Shown here in pieces: positions 17,187 through 27,261 of a stretch of 64,000 nucleotides of DNA. The stretch covers positions 2,666,001 to 2,730,000 of the forward strand of contig OZ244557.1 in NCBI GenBank assembly GCA_965217625.1, read 5' to 3'. Below the pieces are notes generated by a model. The model had not been told where the DNA came from and did not search any database. It saw only the letters and a program-made list of their open reading frames with translations. Numbering within the stretch: position 1 is the first letter of the stretch; every line of letters begins with the position of its first letter. Position numbers and translations under genes: made by a program. The DNA is from TK10-74A sp965217625 (GTDB taxonomy: Bacteria; Chloroflexota; Dehalococcoidia; Bin125).

Positions 17187-18116
17187 ATGCAGTTCTGGAA
17201 CTTCCTGGTCATCCGGTTCATCCAGGCGCTCCTGGTCGTCTTCGTCGTCGTGACGATCGTCTTTGTGGTCGCCCGCGTCGTGGGCAACCCGGAGACGTTC
17301 CTGGTGGATCCCACGACGTCGACCAACGAGCAGATCGAGGCGATCAAGGAGCGCTTCGGGCTGAACGACTCGATCCCGAAGCAGTACGTGAACTTCGTCT
17401 GGGAGATCGTCCGGCTGGACTTCGGCCATTCGTTCCGCGGCGGCAGCACGATCGACGCGATCGGCGAGCGGGCGTTCAACACCTTCAAGCTGGGCGTGGC
17501 GGGGCTGGTCTTCGCGCTGGCCCTCGGCATCCCGCTCGGCATCGTCGCGGCGCTCCGGCGCGCCTCGCCGCTCGATTGGGTGGCGCGCACGCTGGCCGTG
17601 ATCGGGCAGGCGACGCCCAACTTCTGGCTGGGCCTGATGCTGATCTTCTTCTTCGCCGTGCGGCTGGACTGGTTCCCCACCGGCGGCGCCGAGGGCTTCA
17701 AGGCGCTGATCCTGCCCGCGATCTCCTTGGGCCTGCTGGAGGCGGCCGCGTTCATGCGGCTGACGCGCTCCGGCATGATCGAAGTGATGGACACCGACTT
17801 CATTCGCACCGCCCGCGCCAAGGGCCTGCCCGAACGGACGGTGATCGGGCGGCACGCCATTCGGCATGCGCTGTTGCCGGTGGTGACGATCATGGGGATC
17901 GGCCTGGGGCGGATGATCGCGGGCTCGGTGATCGTGGAGGTGGTGTTCGCCTGGCCGGGCGTGGGCCGGCTGATCATCGATTCCATCATCCAGTCCGACT
18001 ACCCCATGGTGCAGGCCGCGATCATCGTGCTGGCGGCGTCGATCTCGCTGGCGAATCTGCTGGTCGACGTCTCCTACCGGTTCATTGATCCGCGCATCCG
18101 GGCGGGAGCGTTGTAA
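17187..18116 (+). CDS. ABC transporter permease, DppB/OppB type
   Basis: A 309-residue inner-membrane protein with six predicted hydrophobic segments, starting with FLVIRFIQALLVVFVVVTIVF. The cytoplasmic EAA-like loop that contacts the ATPase is RTARAKGLPERTVIGRHAIRH. The length, the N-terminal soluble loop and the C-terminal DPRIR ending are those of the first permease of peptide/nickel importers. Its stop overlaps the next start in TAATG, so the pair is translationally coupled. The spacer from the binding-protein gene contains GC-rich hairpins without a T tract. Confidence 0.92.
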   Translation: MQFWNFLVIRFIQALLVVFVVVTIVFVVARVVGNPETFLVDPTTSTNEQIEAIKERFGLNDSIPKQYVNFVWEIVRLDFGHSFRGGSTIDAIGERAFNTFKLGVAGLVFALALGIPLGIVAALRRASPLDWVARTLAVIGQATPNFWLGLMLIFFFAVRLDWFPTGGAEGFKALILPAISLGLLEAAAFMRLTRSGMIEVMDTDFIRTARAKGLPERTVIGRHAIRHALLPVVTIMGIGLGRMIAGSVIVEVVFAWPGVGRLIIDSIIQSDYPMVQAAIIVLAASISLANLLVDVSYRFIDPRIRAGAL

Positions 18117-19012
18117 TGGCGCACCGCGCCGCGCCCGCCGCGGAGGTCCCGCTGGTCCTGCAGCCGGTTCGCCGGCGCCGCCGCTGGCGGCGCCACGCGG
18201 GGCTTTCCCTGCCCGCCGTCGTCGCGCTCGTGTTCCTGCTGAGTGGGGCGCTGGCGGGCCTGCATCCAGACGACCCCAACTTCATCGACGTCGTCAACCG
18301 CCTGCAGCGGCCCGTGTTCGACGGTGGCTCCTGGTCCCATCCGCTTGGGACGGACGAACTGGGACGGGACATGCTCAGCCGGCTGATGGCGGGGGCGCAG
18401 GTGTCGCTGATCGTCGTCGCGATCGTGGTGCCCGGCGCAGCGCTGGTCGGCACGGCGATCGGGATGGTGTCGGGCTGGCTCGGAGGCGTCTGGGGCCAGA
18501 TTCTGATGCGCCTCGTCGACGTCCAACTGGCGCTGCCGTCGATCCTCTTCGCCGTGCTGCTGGGCAGTGTCTTCGGCCCCAGCCTGCGCAACGTGATCAT
18601 CATCCTGCTGATCTGGACGTGGTCGAGCTACGCCCGCCTCGTGCGCGCCGACGTGCTGTCGCTCAGGGAACGCGACTTCGTCACGGCGTCCCGCGCCACC
18701 GGGGCCAACGGCTGGTGGACGATGCGCAAGCACCTGCTCCCCAACCTCGTCAACACGATCGTGATCGTGATGACGCTGGAGATCGCGATCGTGATCCTGG
18801 CGGAGGCGGCCCTGAGCTTCCTGGGCGTGGGCGTGGGTCTGGGCACCTCGTCGTGGGGCCGCATGATCACCGACGGCCGCACCTTCATGAACCAAGCCTG
18901 GTGGGTGATCTGGCTGCCCGGGCTCGCCCTGCTGCTGATCTCGCTGACGGGCAACCTGATGGGCGACTGGCTGCGGGACGCGCTCGATCCGCGCCTGCGC
19001 CACGTCCGCTAG
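18116..19012 (+). CDS. ABC transporter permease, DppC/OppC type
   Basis: The second permease, 298 residues, pairs with DppB to form the channel. It has a basic N-terminus, a first membrane span at about residues 25-45, the periplasmic HPLGTDELGRDMLSRLMAG that marks this subfamily, and the EAA loop RATGANGWWTMRKHLLPN. It ends in LDPRLRHVR. The start codon shares bases with the stop of the previous gene (TAATG). A dispersed repeat follows directly, and no ATPase gene follows. Confidence 0.92.
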   Translation: MAHRAAPAAEVPLVLQPVRRRRRWRRHAGLSLPAVVALVFLLSGALAGLHPDDPNFIDVVNRLQRPVFDGGSWSHPLGTDELGRDMLSRLMAGAQVSLIVVAIVVPGAALVGTAIGMVSGWLGGVWGQILMRLVDVQLALPSILFAVLLGSVFGPSLRNVIIILLIWTWSSYARLVRADVLSLRERDFVTASRATGANGWWTMRKHLLPNLVNTIVIVMTLEIAIVILAEAALSFLGVGVGLGTSSWGRMITDGRTFMNQAWWVIWLPGLALLLISLTGNLMGDWLRDALDPRLRHVR

Positions 19013-19014
19013 CG

Positions 19015-19240
19015 AACCTCACCCCCTAACCCCCTCTCCATTGCAGAGCAATGGAGAGGGGGGATCGGAGCGGAAGGGGCGCGCGGAAGGGCGGTTCGCG
19101 AACCGCCCCTACGATGTCTCGCCCCGGCCCTCCGGTTCCCCCTCTCCAGCGCTTCCGCTGGAGAGGGGGTTAGGGGGTGAGGTTCCGGCGCGCGACCGCA
19201 CGCCGTCACATCCGAGGTCAGGGGGTGAGGTTCCGCCAGC
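19015..19240. repeat. Dispersed composite palindromic repeat, copy R2
   Basis: This spacer between the permease and the flavoprotein gene has an inverted repeat with 14-bp arms (CCCCTCTCCATTGC at 19031-19044, partner at 19048-19061), the palindrome GGGCGGTTCGCGAACCGCCC at 19089-19108, a second hairpin around CTCTCCAGCGCTTCCGCTGG near 19142, and two copies of GGGGGTGAGGTTCC. The parts recur in R1 and in R3 (35753-35820). Confidence 0.8.
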
Positions 19241-19304
19241 CGCGCTAGCATGCCGCCGGAGGGCGCATGCAGCACCGCAACCCGCTCCGACGGACCCCGG
19301 CCCG

Positions 19305-20789
19305 ATGAGCCCCGCGACGCCCCACGTCGTGGTTGTGGGGGCGGGCAACGCCGCCCTCAGCGCGGCGCTGTCGGCGCGCGAGGCCGGCGCGCGCGTCACC
19401 GTGCTCGAGAAGGCGCCGCAGTCGGAGCGGGGCGGCAACACCTACTTCACCGGCGGCGGCTTCCGCTTCCCCTACGACGGCCTCGACGCCATCCGCCGCC
19501 TGATCCCCGACCTCAGCGACGCCGAAGCCGCCCGCATCGACGTCGGCCGCTACGGCGCCGCCCAGTTCCGCGCCGACCTCGCCACGGTCAGCGACGGCCT
19601 GATCCAGGACGGCCTGGCCGACACCCTCGTGCGCGAGGCGGAGCCGACCATGCGCTGGCTGCGCGCGCAGGGCGGGCGCTGGGTGCTGATGGCCGGCCGC
19701 CAGGCCTACGAGGTGGACGGCCGGCTGGTCTTCTTCGGCGGGCTGATCGTCGAGGCGGTAGGCGGCGGCGCCGGCCTCTCGGACCGCCTCTTCGAGTCGG
19801 CCGAGCGGCAGGGCGTCGATCTGCGCTACGAGCACAAGCTGCTGCGCCTGCGCGGCGACGGCGGCCGCGTGGCCGGGGTCGAGGCCCGCACGCCCGGAGG
19901 CGACGTCGCCATCGCGGCCGACGCCGTCGTGCTGGCCGCCGGCGGCTTCGAGGCCAACACCGAGATGCGCACCCGCTACCTCGGCCCCGGCTGGGACTTG
20001 GCCAAGGTGCGCGGCTCGCGCTTCAACACCGGCGACGCGATTCGCGCCGCCCTCGACGCGGGGGCGCAGCCCTTCGGCAACTGGTCGGGCGCGCACGCCG
20101 TCGCCTGGGACCTCAACGCGCCGCCGACCGGCAACCGCGGCGTGGGCGACCTCTACCAGAAGCACTCCTACCCCTACGGCATCGTCGTCAACGTCGAGGG
20201 CCGCCGCTTCCTCGACGAGGGCGCCGACTACCGCAACTACACCTACGCCAAGTACGGCCGCGCCATCCTCCAGCAGCCGCTGCGCACCGCCTTCCAGATC
20301 TTCGACCAGAAGACCGTGCCGCTGCTGCGCGACGAGTACCGCGTGCGCTACGCCACCAAGGCCCAGGCGGGGTCGATCCGGGAGCTGGCCGAGACGCTCG
20401 GCGCCGACCCCGACGCCCTGGAGCGCACCGTGGCCGAGTTCAACGCCGCCTGCCCCGCCGGCGCGTTCAACCCGGCCACGCTCGACGGCCTGGGCACGCG
20501 CGGCATCGAGCCGCCCAAGTCGAACTGGGCGCAGCCGCTCGACACGCCGCCCTACGTGGGCTTCGCCGTCACCTGCGGCATCACCTTCACCTTCGGCGGG
20601 CTCAAGATCGACCATCGCAGCGCCCAGGTGCTCGACACCGAGGAGCGGCCGATCCCCGGCCTCTACGCCGCCGGCGAACTCGTCGGCGGGCTGTTCTACA
20701 ACAACTACGCGGGCGGCTCGGGGCTGATGGCGGGGGCCGTCTTCGGACGCATCGCCGGCCGATCGGCGGCGCAGGCCGGCCCCGCTTAG
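19305..20789 (+). CDS. tcuA: FAD-dependent dehydrogenase, TcuA (tricarballylate dehydrogenase)-like
   Basis: A 494-residue flavoprotein of the fumarate reductase/succinate dehydrogenase superfamily. FAD is bound by VVVVGAGNAALSAALSARE at the N-terminus; the segments RGGNTYFTGGGFR, GPGWDLAKVRGSRFNTGD, EGADYRNYTYAKYGR and GLYAAGELVGGLFYNNYAGG are characteristic of the TcuA family, which oxidises tricarballylate to cis-aconitate. The partner gene tcuB, normally adjacent, is missing, so the electron acceptor or even the substrate may differ. I chose ATG 19305 because homology begins there; upstream frame lies in repeat DNA. Its stop overlaps that of the convergent addA by three bases (TAG and TAA sharing TTAG). 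Confidence 0.8.
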   Translation: MSPATPHVVVVGAGNAALSAALSAREAGARVTVLEKAPQSERGGNTYFTGGGFRFPYDGLDAIRRLIPDLSDAEAARIDVGRYGAAQFRADLATVSDGLIQDGLADTLVREAEPTMRWLRAQGGRWVLMAGRQAYEVDGRLVFFGGLIVEAVGGGAGLSDRLFESAERQGVDLRYEHKLLRLRGDGGRVAGVEARTPGGDVAIAADAVVLAAGGFEANTEMRTRYLGPGWDLAKVRGSRFNTGDAIRAALDAGAQPFGNWSGAHAVAWDLNAPPTGNRGVGDLYQKHSYPYGIVVNVEGRRFLDEGADYRNYTYAKYGRAILQQPLRTAFQIFDQKTVPLLRDEYRVRYATKAQAGSIRELAETLGADPDALERTVAEFNAACPAGAFNPATLDGLGTRGIEPPKSNWAQPLDTPPYVGFAVTCGITFTFGGLKIDHRSAQVLDTEERPIPGLYAAGELVGGLFYNNYAGGSGLMAGAVFGRIAGRSAAQAGPA

Positions 20790-23700
20790 GCGTCGAGCGG
20801 GACCGGGTGCTCGCGGCCGCTGGCCGTGAACAGCAGGTAGCCCGCCGCGACGGGCTCGCCCGTCGCCCGCAGCATCGACGCGTAGGCGCGCACCTGCTGC
20901 TCGTAGCCCGCCACCGTCTCCGGCGACGGCTCGCGGTCGCTCTTGTAATCGACCAGCACCCAGCCCGCCGCCTCGCGGAAGGCCAGGTCGACGTAGCCCT
21001 CCGACACCCGGTCGGCCTCGACCGTGACCAGCGGCAGCTCCCGCTCGACCTGTTGCGCCGCCCGCGCCCGCGCGATCAGATCGCTCTCCAGCGTGCGGCG
21101 CAGGTCGCGCTCCACGCTGTCCCGCAGCGACTCCAGCCCGCGCTCCTCCAGCACCCGCCCGGCCCGCCAGACGCTGCCCTCGGCGTCGCCGAAGTCGGCC
21201 AGGAAGAGGCCGTCGTGCAGGGCGATGCCGCGCCGCCGCGCCTCTGGGCCGGCGGCCGGGCCCCAGACCACGCTGTCGGCGGCCCCGGCGTCGGCCAGGG
21301 GGCGGCCGTCCTCGCCCGTCGCGTTGGGGTTGTCGGTCTCCTGGCTGCGCGTCGGCGGCTCCGTCTCGCGGGGCTGCTTGGGTGCGTCGTGCCCGACCTG
21401 CGACGGCACCACGAAGTCGGGCCCCCGCGCGCCGTGTTGCAGGGCGTCGGCGTGCCGCGAGTGCCAGTCCTCCCACAGCGCCTCCACGTCCGGCGTCAGC
21501 GCGACCGGCGCCCGCGTGGGCGTCGCGGCCAGCTCCTCGACGCGCAGCGTGATGCCCCCGCGGGCGCCCGCCTCCATCGACTGGTCCAGCCAGCCCGGCA
21601 GCGCCTCCGCGAGGTCGGCGTGGAAGCCCAGCGTGCGCTCGGTGAAGAACACCGGCAGCACCAGCCAATCCCGCGCGCGCGTCGCCGCGACGTACAGCAG
21701 CCGCCGCTCCTCGGCCCGCGCGTAGACCTCCTGGCGGGTGCGCGCGGCCTCGTAGCCGGGCGTCTGGAAGCGCTGGGCGCTGGGGCCGATCTGGAAGTCG
21801 ATCCGGCCCGTGTCACGATTGACGACCGAGATCTGCCGCTCGCGGTTCTGCGCCGCCGCCATTTTGGCCAGGACCACGACGGGGAACTCGAGCCCCTTCG
21901 CCTGATGGATGGTCAGCAGCCGCACGACGTCGTCGTCGACCTCCGTCACGGGCGACTCCGCCTCCGCCAAGTCGGCGCGCGACTGCGAGCTGAGCCAGCG
22001 CACGAACGGCCGCAGCGAGTCGACCTCGTTGGCGGCGAAGTCGGCCGCCCGCTGCACGATGATCTGCAGGTTCGCGGCGCGGCCGGCGGCGCCCCGCGCC
22101 AGCTGGATCTCCAGCAGGTGCGTCTCGCGCAGGACGAGGTCGACGTAGGCCGGCAGCGGCAGCGCGGCCTTGCGCGCGGCCAGCGCCTGCAGCGTCTCGA
22201 TCGGGGCGCGCAGGGGGCCGTCGTAGCCGTCGGGCAGGAGGCCCGCGCCCAGCTGGAAGCGGGGCCGTCCGCTGGCCACGCGCTGCTCGTTGGCCAGGCG
22301 CAGCAACTCGACGTCCGAGGCCGCGAAGGGGGCGCTCTTCAGCGCCGCGACCACGGCCACCTCGTCGGAGGGGTCGTCGAGCGCCGTCAGGATCGCCGCC
22401 GCGTCGCGGATCTCCTGCTGCTGGAAGAAGCCGCGGCCGCTGTCGAGGTGGTAGGGGATGCCCGCCGCGTCCAGCGCCTCCGTGTACAGCTCGATCGCCG
22501 TGCGGTTGCGGACCAGCATGCAGATGTCGCGGTAGCGCGGGCGGCGGCGACCGCCGGGCGCGTCGGCGTCGCGCACCGTGACCGTGCCCTCGTCGGATTC
22601 GACCATCGAGAGGATCAGCCGGCTCAGCCCCCCCGCCTCCTCGCGCCGCGCGTCCTCGGCCCGGCGCCAGCCGGCGCCGGTGTTGGGCCGCAGCGTGATC
22701 ACGCTCGGCCCGCCGTCCTGCCGGTGCGCGACCAGCGGCTGGTACTCCGGCTGCGCGTGGGGGAAGCCGGCGTCGGGCGCGATGATCCGGCCGAAGACGT
22801 CGTTCTGCCAGGCCACGAGGCTGGGGCGGGAGCGGAAGTTCGTTTGCAGCACGTCGACGCGGGCGCTGCCCGGCGCGGCGTCGCTGGCGGCGCGGAACTG
22901 CGCCTCGATCTCGGCGTACGTGTCGATGTCGGCCCGGCGGAAGCGGTAGATCGACTGCTTCGGGTCGCCCACCAGGAACAGGCGTCCCGGCGCCAACTCC
23001 GCGTCGCGCCAGCCGGCCGGGTCGTTGCGCGCCGCCAGCAGCATCACGATCTCCGCCTGCAGCGGGTCCGTGTCCTGGAACTCGTCGACCAGCAGGAACT
23101 TGTAGCGGCCCCGGAAGTAACGCCGCACGCGGGGCTCGTCGCGCAGCAGGTCGCGCGCGTAGAGCAGCAGGTCCTGGAACGACAACCGCCCCGCCTGACG
23201 CCGGCTCAGCGCGGCCTCCGCCACGAAGTCCACCGCGACGTCGATGAAGTCGGCCAGCGCCTGCCCGCGCGCGGCGCTCGCGTAGGCCTGGTGCTCCTCC
23301 TCGAACTGCTTCCAGTCCTCCAGCAGCCGCACGCGATCCTCGCCGCGCCCGCGCCCCAGGCTCGGCGCCTTGATCGACAGCGACACCAGGTCGCCCTCGA
23401 CGACCTCCCGCGACGCCGTCGTCAGCTCCTCGATCTGCGCCAGCAGCCGCGCCGCCCGCGCCTCCAGCGCCTGCGACACCGCCGCCGCCCGCTCGTGGAT
23501 GCGGCGCGCCCGTAGCACGTGGCTATCGAGCACGTCGCCGGCCAGGGGCACGGCCGGCGCGCGCTCGCGCGCTTCCAGGTCGCGGAACTCCGCGATCTCG
23601 AAGGCCAGCCGCCGCAGGTGCTCGAGCCGCAGCCCCAGCCGCAGACAGCGCTCGATGCGCGGCCGGGCGGCGCCCTGCTCCTCGCTCCACAGCCAGTTCT

Positions 23701-24151
23701 GCCAGTCCTCGTCGAAGCGCAGCTGCTCGCTGACCGCGTCCATCACCTCGAAGCCGGGGTCCAGCGCCGCGTCGAGCGGCCGCTCGCGCAGCAGGCTCGA
23801 GGCGAAGGCGTGAATCGTCTCGATGTGCGCCGCGTCGACCTGCTGGATGGCGGCGCGCAGCCGGTCCTGCTCGCCGGCATCGGCGCTGTTCAGCGCGCGG
23901 TACAGATCGCGGCGCACGCGGTCGCGCAGCTCCCCCGCCGCCTTCTCGGTGAAGGTGATCGCGACGATCTCGCGCAGCTCCGCCCGGCCCCGGCGCACCG
24001 CCTCAATGACGCGCCCCACCAGCACCGACGTCTTGCCGGTGCCCGCGCCCGCCTGCAGGAAGATCGACGTGTCCAGGTCGCGCTGCGCCCCCTCGCGCAC
24101 GGCCTGGTCGGCCGGGGCGCGATCGCGGTCGGCGGCGCGCGACGGGCTCAT
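20786..24151 (-). CDS. addA: UvrD-family helicase-nuclease, AddA-like
   Basis: A 1121-residue subunit of a RecBCD-type enzyme that unwinds and trims double-strand ends before recombination. Walker A is QAGAGTGKTSVLVGR (about residues 32-46), motif Ia AITFTEKAAGELRDRV, and the Walker B box VDEFQDTDPLQ. Near the C-terminus GYVDLAF and WVLVDYKSD form a PD-(D/E)XK nuclease site. It overlaps addB by ATGA and so is translated with it. The length matches AddA proteins of high-GC bacteria. The nuclease fold plus partner supports AddA over PcrA or plain UvrD. Confidence 0.9.
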   Translation of the reverse strand: MSPSRAADRDRAPADQAVREGAQRDLDTSIFLQAGAGTGKTSVLVGRVIEAVRRGRAELREIVAITFTEKAAGELRDRVRRDLYRALNSADAGEQDRLRAAIQQVDAAHIETIHAFASSLLRERPLDAALDPGFEVMDAVSEQLRFDEDWQNWLWSEEQGAARPRIERCLRLGLRLEHLRRLAFEIAEFRDLEARERAPAVPLAGDVLDSHVLRARRIHERAAAVSQALEARAARLLAQIEELTTASREVVEGDLVSLSIKAPSLGRGRGEDRVRLLEDWKQFEEEHQAYASAARGQALADFIDVAVDFVAEAALSRRQAGRLSFQDLLLYARDLLRDEPRVRRYFRGRYKFLLVDEFQDTDPLQAEIVMLLAARNDPAGWRDAELAPGRLFLVGDPKQSIYRFRRADIDTYAEIEAQFRAASDAAPGSARVDVLQTNFRSRPSLVAWQNDVFGRIIAPDAGFPHAQPEYQPLVAHRQDGGPSVITLRPNTGAGWRRAEDARREEAGGLSRLILSMVESDEGTVTVRDADAPGGRRRPRYRDICMLVRNRTAIELYTEALDAAGIPYHLDSGRGFFQQQEIRDAAAILTALDDPSDEVAVVAALKSAPFAASDVELLRLANEQRVASGRPRFQLGAGLLPDGYDGPLRAPIETLQALAARKAALPLPAYVDLVLRETHLLEIQLARGAAGRAANLQIIVQRAADFAANEVDSLRPFVRWLSSQSRADLAEAESPVTEVDDDVVRLLTIHQAKGLEFPVVVLAKMAAAQNRERQISVVNRDTGRIDFQIGPSAQRFQTPGYEAARTRQEVYARAEERRLLYVAATRARDWLVLPVFFTERTLGFHADLAEALPGWLDQSMEAGARGGITLRVEELAATPTRAPVALTPDVEALWEDWHSRHADALQHGARGPDFVVPSQVGHDAPKQPRETEPPTRSQETDNPNATGEDGRPLADAGAADSVVWGPAAGPEARRRGIALHDGLFLADFGDAEGSVWRAGRVLEERGLESLRDSVERDLRRTLESDLIARARAAQQVERELPLVTVEADRVSEGYVDLAFREAAGWVLVDYKSDREPSPETVAGYEQQVRAYASMLRATGEPVAAGYLLFTASGREHPVPLDA

Positions 24152-27100
24152 CGCCGCGCCTGCAGCTTGAGGAAGTCCTGCACGACGCCCCGGTCCTCCC
24201 GCGCCTTGAGCGCGAAGCGCTTGTCGACGTCGGTGGCGCAGACGCTGAGGTAGTCGCAGTAGCGGCAGTTGGGCCGTGGCGGGTTGCCGTCGCCGGGGTG
24301 CGGGAAGAAGCGGCCGCCGCGGATGCCGTCGGTGATCGCCTCCAGCGCCTCCCAGTATTGGCGGTCGTTGACGACGTCGCGGCCCGAGATACCGGAGCGG
24401 GTGAACTTGCCCCGCCGCGTCGCGTACCAGTACTCGGCCCGCACCTCCTCGACCGGGTCGCCCGTCTCCCGCGCGACCGCCTGCAGGTAGACCGGCAGTT
24501 GCAGCGCCGCGCCGCTGCGATAGTCGCCGCCCTGCTTCGACGCCGCGCCCGTCTTGTAGTCGATCGCGACGGCGCCCTCGGGCCCCCGGTCCACGCGGTC
24601 GATGCGCCCCCGGAAGCGCAGCGTCTCCCCGTTCGGCAGTGCGAGGTCCAGGTCCTCGAACGGCAACTCCGGGTCGAACAGCGGCTCGTAGCCGGCCGCG
24701 GCGCGGCGGCGCTCCTCGACCAGCAGCGCGCGCAGGTCGGCCACGACCTCATGCTTGACGACGGCCCAGGTCGCGGGCAGGCCCGCCAGGCCGCCGCGCT
24801 GCTGCTTCTCGAACTCCTCCTCCGCGACCGCCATCAGCCGCGTCTCGTCGGCCAGGAAGTCGGCCCAGATGGCCCCGGTCTGGCGCGCCTCCAGCACCCA
24901 GCGCTCGAGGATGTCGTGCACCATCGAGCCGCGGTCGAGGGGCGTCATCTGCAGCGCCTCGGCCGGCTCCGGGACGGCGCCCAGCCGCAGCACCTGCTTC
25001 AGGTAGTAGCGATAGGGGCAGGTGGCGTAGTCCTCCAGCGACGTCGGCGACGCCGACCGGCCCAGCGGGCTGTCCGACATCTCCTCGGCCGGCACGACGC
25101 CGTCCCAGGCGCCGAACCGGCCGCTGTTGCGACTCCGCCGCGCGTCGGCGTAGCGCTGGTGCGCGGGCCACAGCCGCGTCAGCAGCGTTTGCGCCGCGCC
25201 CTTGCCGGCCGCCTCCAGGATCGCCAGCCGGAAGTCGGAGCCGTCCAGCGCGGTCATCGTGCGCGACCAGTCGCCGGCGCGGGCGTCGGCCGGGGCCGGG
25301 GCGGCGCCGGCCAGCCGCGCCGGCAGCTTCGCGATCACGCCCAGCCCGTAGAGCTCGTCCACGCTCGCGAGTTCCCGCACCGCGTCGCCGGGGATCGACG
25401 CCAGCAGCAGCGGCGACGGCAGCTTGGGCGCGCCCGTCGTGTTGGTGCGCCGCGCCCAGGAGATCGTCAGGAACTCCGACGCCGACCCTTGCAGCAGCTC
25501 GAACAGCAGCGGCTCCTCGCGCGCCCGCCCGCGCTTGACCGCCAGCACGGGACGGCCCACGCGCCGGTTGACGGCGTCGCGTTCGCCGTCGAGCAGCAGC
25601 GGATCCTGGCGCACCAGCGGCGGGAAGATGCGCTCGGCGCACTCGGCCAGGAACAACGCCCGGAAGCGCACCGATCGCGCCGCCGAGACGTTGCCCACGA
25701 ACACGCCCCGCCGCAGGGCGTCGCGGTCGTTCAGCACGGCGCGGCGCAGCGCCCGCGCCGCGGCCGTGCGGAAGCGCGACGCGTCGGCGCGGATGCCGGC
25801 GTCGTCGAGCCGCGCCAGCGCCCCGATCTGCGCCCGGGCCAGCGCCAGCGCCGCGACGCCCTCGCCCTCGAGTTGCGCCTCGTCGCCGGCGACGTAGTCG
25901 TCGAGGACGCCCAGGAAGGTCGCCACGAACGCCGCCCAGTTGCCGCAGCCGGCCAGCGCCGCGGATCGCGCCGCCAGCTCCCGCACGACCCCGCACAGCT
26001 CCTCCGCCGTCTCGTGGGCGCGGCCCTGCGCGTCGCGGCGGCGCAGCCCCGCGGTGTGGAGGTCGAGCTGATCCTGGAAGCGCGGCCAGCCGCTGACCAT
26101 CCCCGCCTGCTTCGAGTGCCGCTCCCACAGCACCGGCTTGGCCCGCACCCCCGGCGGGATGCGCGGCGCCGCCACCGGGCTGGCGAAGAACTCGAGCAGC
26201 CGGTGCCGCTCGGGCGTCAGCAGCAGCAGGTCGAGCAGCACCAGCACCGCCCGGCCCACGGCCGTGTGCCGCAGCGGCCGCCCCGCGGCGCGATAGACGG
26301 GCACGTCGGCCCGTCGCAGCGCCGCGACGATGGTGTCGTCGGCGGCGTGGTCGAGCCGGTGCAGGATCGCGATCTCGTGGAAGGGCACGCCCTGCTCGCG
26401 CGCCAGCGCCAGCACGCGCCGCGTGATCTCCTCGGCCTCGGCCTGGCGGCTGGGGGCGCTGAAGTAGTCGCGCCGCGGCGGCTCGGATGCGCCGCCGGGG
26501 GTCGCTGCCTGGGCCGTCGCCCCCGCCCCGATCAGCAGCGACGCGAACTCCTCGGCGAACTCCAGCGCCGGCCGCGCCGGGTCGCGCACCAGCACCACGT
26601 GTACGTCGGCGACGGCCGCCACCCGGCGCAGCAATTGCAGCTGGACCATGGGCACGTCGTAGATGCCCGCGACGATCAGCGGGCCGCCGCCCAGCGCCGC
26701 GCGGACCGCGTCGTCGGGCAGCAGCGGGTCGAGGGCGTCCTCGTAGAGGCTCGTGCGATCGCGGAAGCGCGCGATCAGCGTCTCGTAGCGCGCGTAGATC
26801 GTGGCCAGCTCGTGCAGCTTGGGGTCGTCGTTGCGACGCAGGGCGCGGGCGAAGCCGTCGCTCGACAGGTGCGCCTCGCGCAGGTCCGTCAGCGACGACG
26901 CGACCGCCTCGGCGACGCCGGCGACGCCCGGCTGCAGCCGCCGCAGCGCCCCCTCGGCCGCCAGCTCCCGCAGGATGCCGTCGACGAGCAGCGTGTCGGC
27001 GCCGTCGGGCAGCGCCTGCCGCGCGACCCCCGGCCCCCGGTCGCGCAGCGCCGCCGCGAGGTCGACCGGCGTGAAGAAGCGCACGTTGGCCGTCGGCCCC

Positions 27101-27261
27101 AGCCGCGACGCCAGGACGCGCCGCATCGACAGCCGCTGCAGGTTCGACCCGACCAGCAGGTTGACGCGCGACATCGTCTCGGGCCGGGCCGCGCGGACGA
27201 GCAGCGACAGCCGCGCTTCCGCGTCTGCCAGCGTGCCGACGGATTCCAGTGTGAATCGCAT
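24148..27261 (-). CDS. addB: AddB-like exonuclease subunit, PD-(D/E)XK with iron-sulfur cysteines
   Basis: A 1037-residue partner of AddA. The N-terminal two thirds follow the inactive helicase fold of AddB. The C-terminal nuclease has RIDRVDRG followed by VAIDYKTG, and four cysteines, one in YATCPYRYYLKQ and three in CRYCDYLSVC, that in AddB hold a 4Fe-4S cluster. The start at 27261 (MRFTLESVG) was preferred because homology begins there, although the frame stays open to 27480. The gene overlaps addA and is the first gene of the pair. No canonical Walker A is evident at the start, as in several non-Firmicutes AddB proteins. Confidence 0.87.
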   Translation of the reverse strand: MRFTLESVGTLADAEARLSLLVRAARPETMSRVNLLVGSNLQRLSMRRVLASRLGPTANVRFFTPVDLAAALRDRGPGVARQALPDGADTLLVDGILRELAAEGALRRLQPGVAGVAEAVASSLTDLREAHLSSDGFARALRRNDDPKLHELATIYARYETLIARFRDRTSLYEDALDPLLPDDAVRAALGGGPLIVAGIYDVPMVQLQLLRRVAAVADVHVVLVRDPARPALEFAEEFASLLIGAGATAQAATPGGASEPPRRDYFSAPSRQAEAEEITRRVLALAREQGVPFHEIAILHRLDHAADDTIVAALRRADVPVYRAAGRPLRHTAVGRAVLVLLDLLLLTPERHRLLEFFASPVAAPRIPPGVRAKPVLWERHSKQAGMVSGWPRFQDQLDLHTAGLRRRDAQGRAHETAEELCGVVRELAARSAALAGCGNWAAFVATFLGVLDDYVAGDEAQLEGEGVAALALARAQIGALARLDDAGIRADASRFRTAAARALRRAVLNDRDALRRGVFVGNVSAARSVRFRALFLAECAERIFPPLVRQDPLLLDGERDAVNRRVGRPVLAVKRGRAREEPLLFELLQGSASEFLTISWARRTNTTGAPKLPSPLLLASIPGDAVRELASVDELYGLGVIAKLPARLAGAAPAPADARAGDWSRTMTALDGSDFRLAILEAAGKGAAQTLLTRLWPAHQRYADARRSRNSGRFGAWDGVVPAEEMSDSPLGRSASPTSLEDYATCPYRYYLKQVLRLGAVPEPAEALQMTPLDRGSMVHDILERWVLEARQTGAIWADFLADETRLMAVAEEEFEKQQRGGLAGLPATWAVVKHEVVADLRALLVEERRRAAAGYEPLFDPELPFEDLDLALPNGETLRFRGRIDRVDRGPEGAVAIDYKTGAASKQGGDYRSGAALQLPVYLQAVARETGDPVEEVRAEYWYATRRGKFTRSGISGRDVVNDRQYWEALEAITDGIRGGRFFPHPGDGNPPRPNCRYCDYLSVCATDVDKRFALKAREDRGVVQDFLKLQARR

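Noticed and set aside
19250..23515. 1421-codon plus-strand frame
   Set aside because: It passes antisense through addA and out of frame through tcuA; both real genes have all family motifs.
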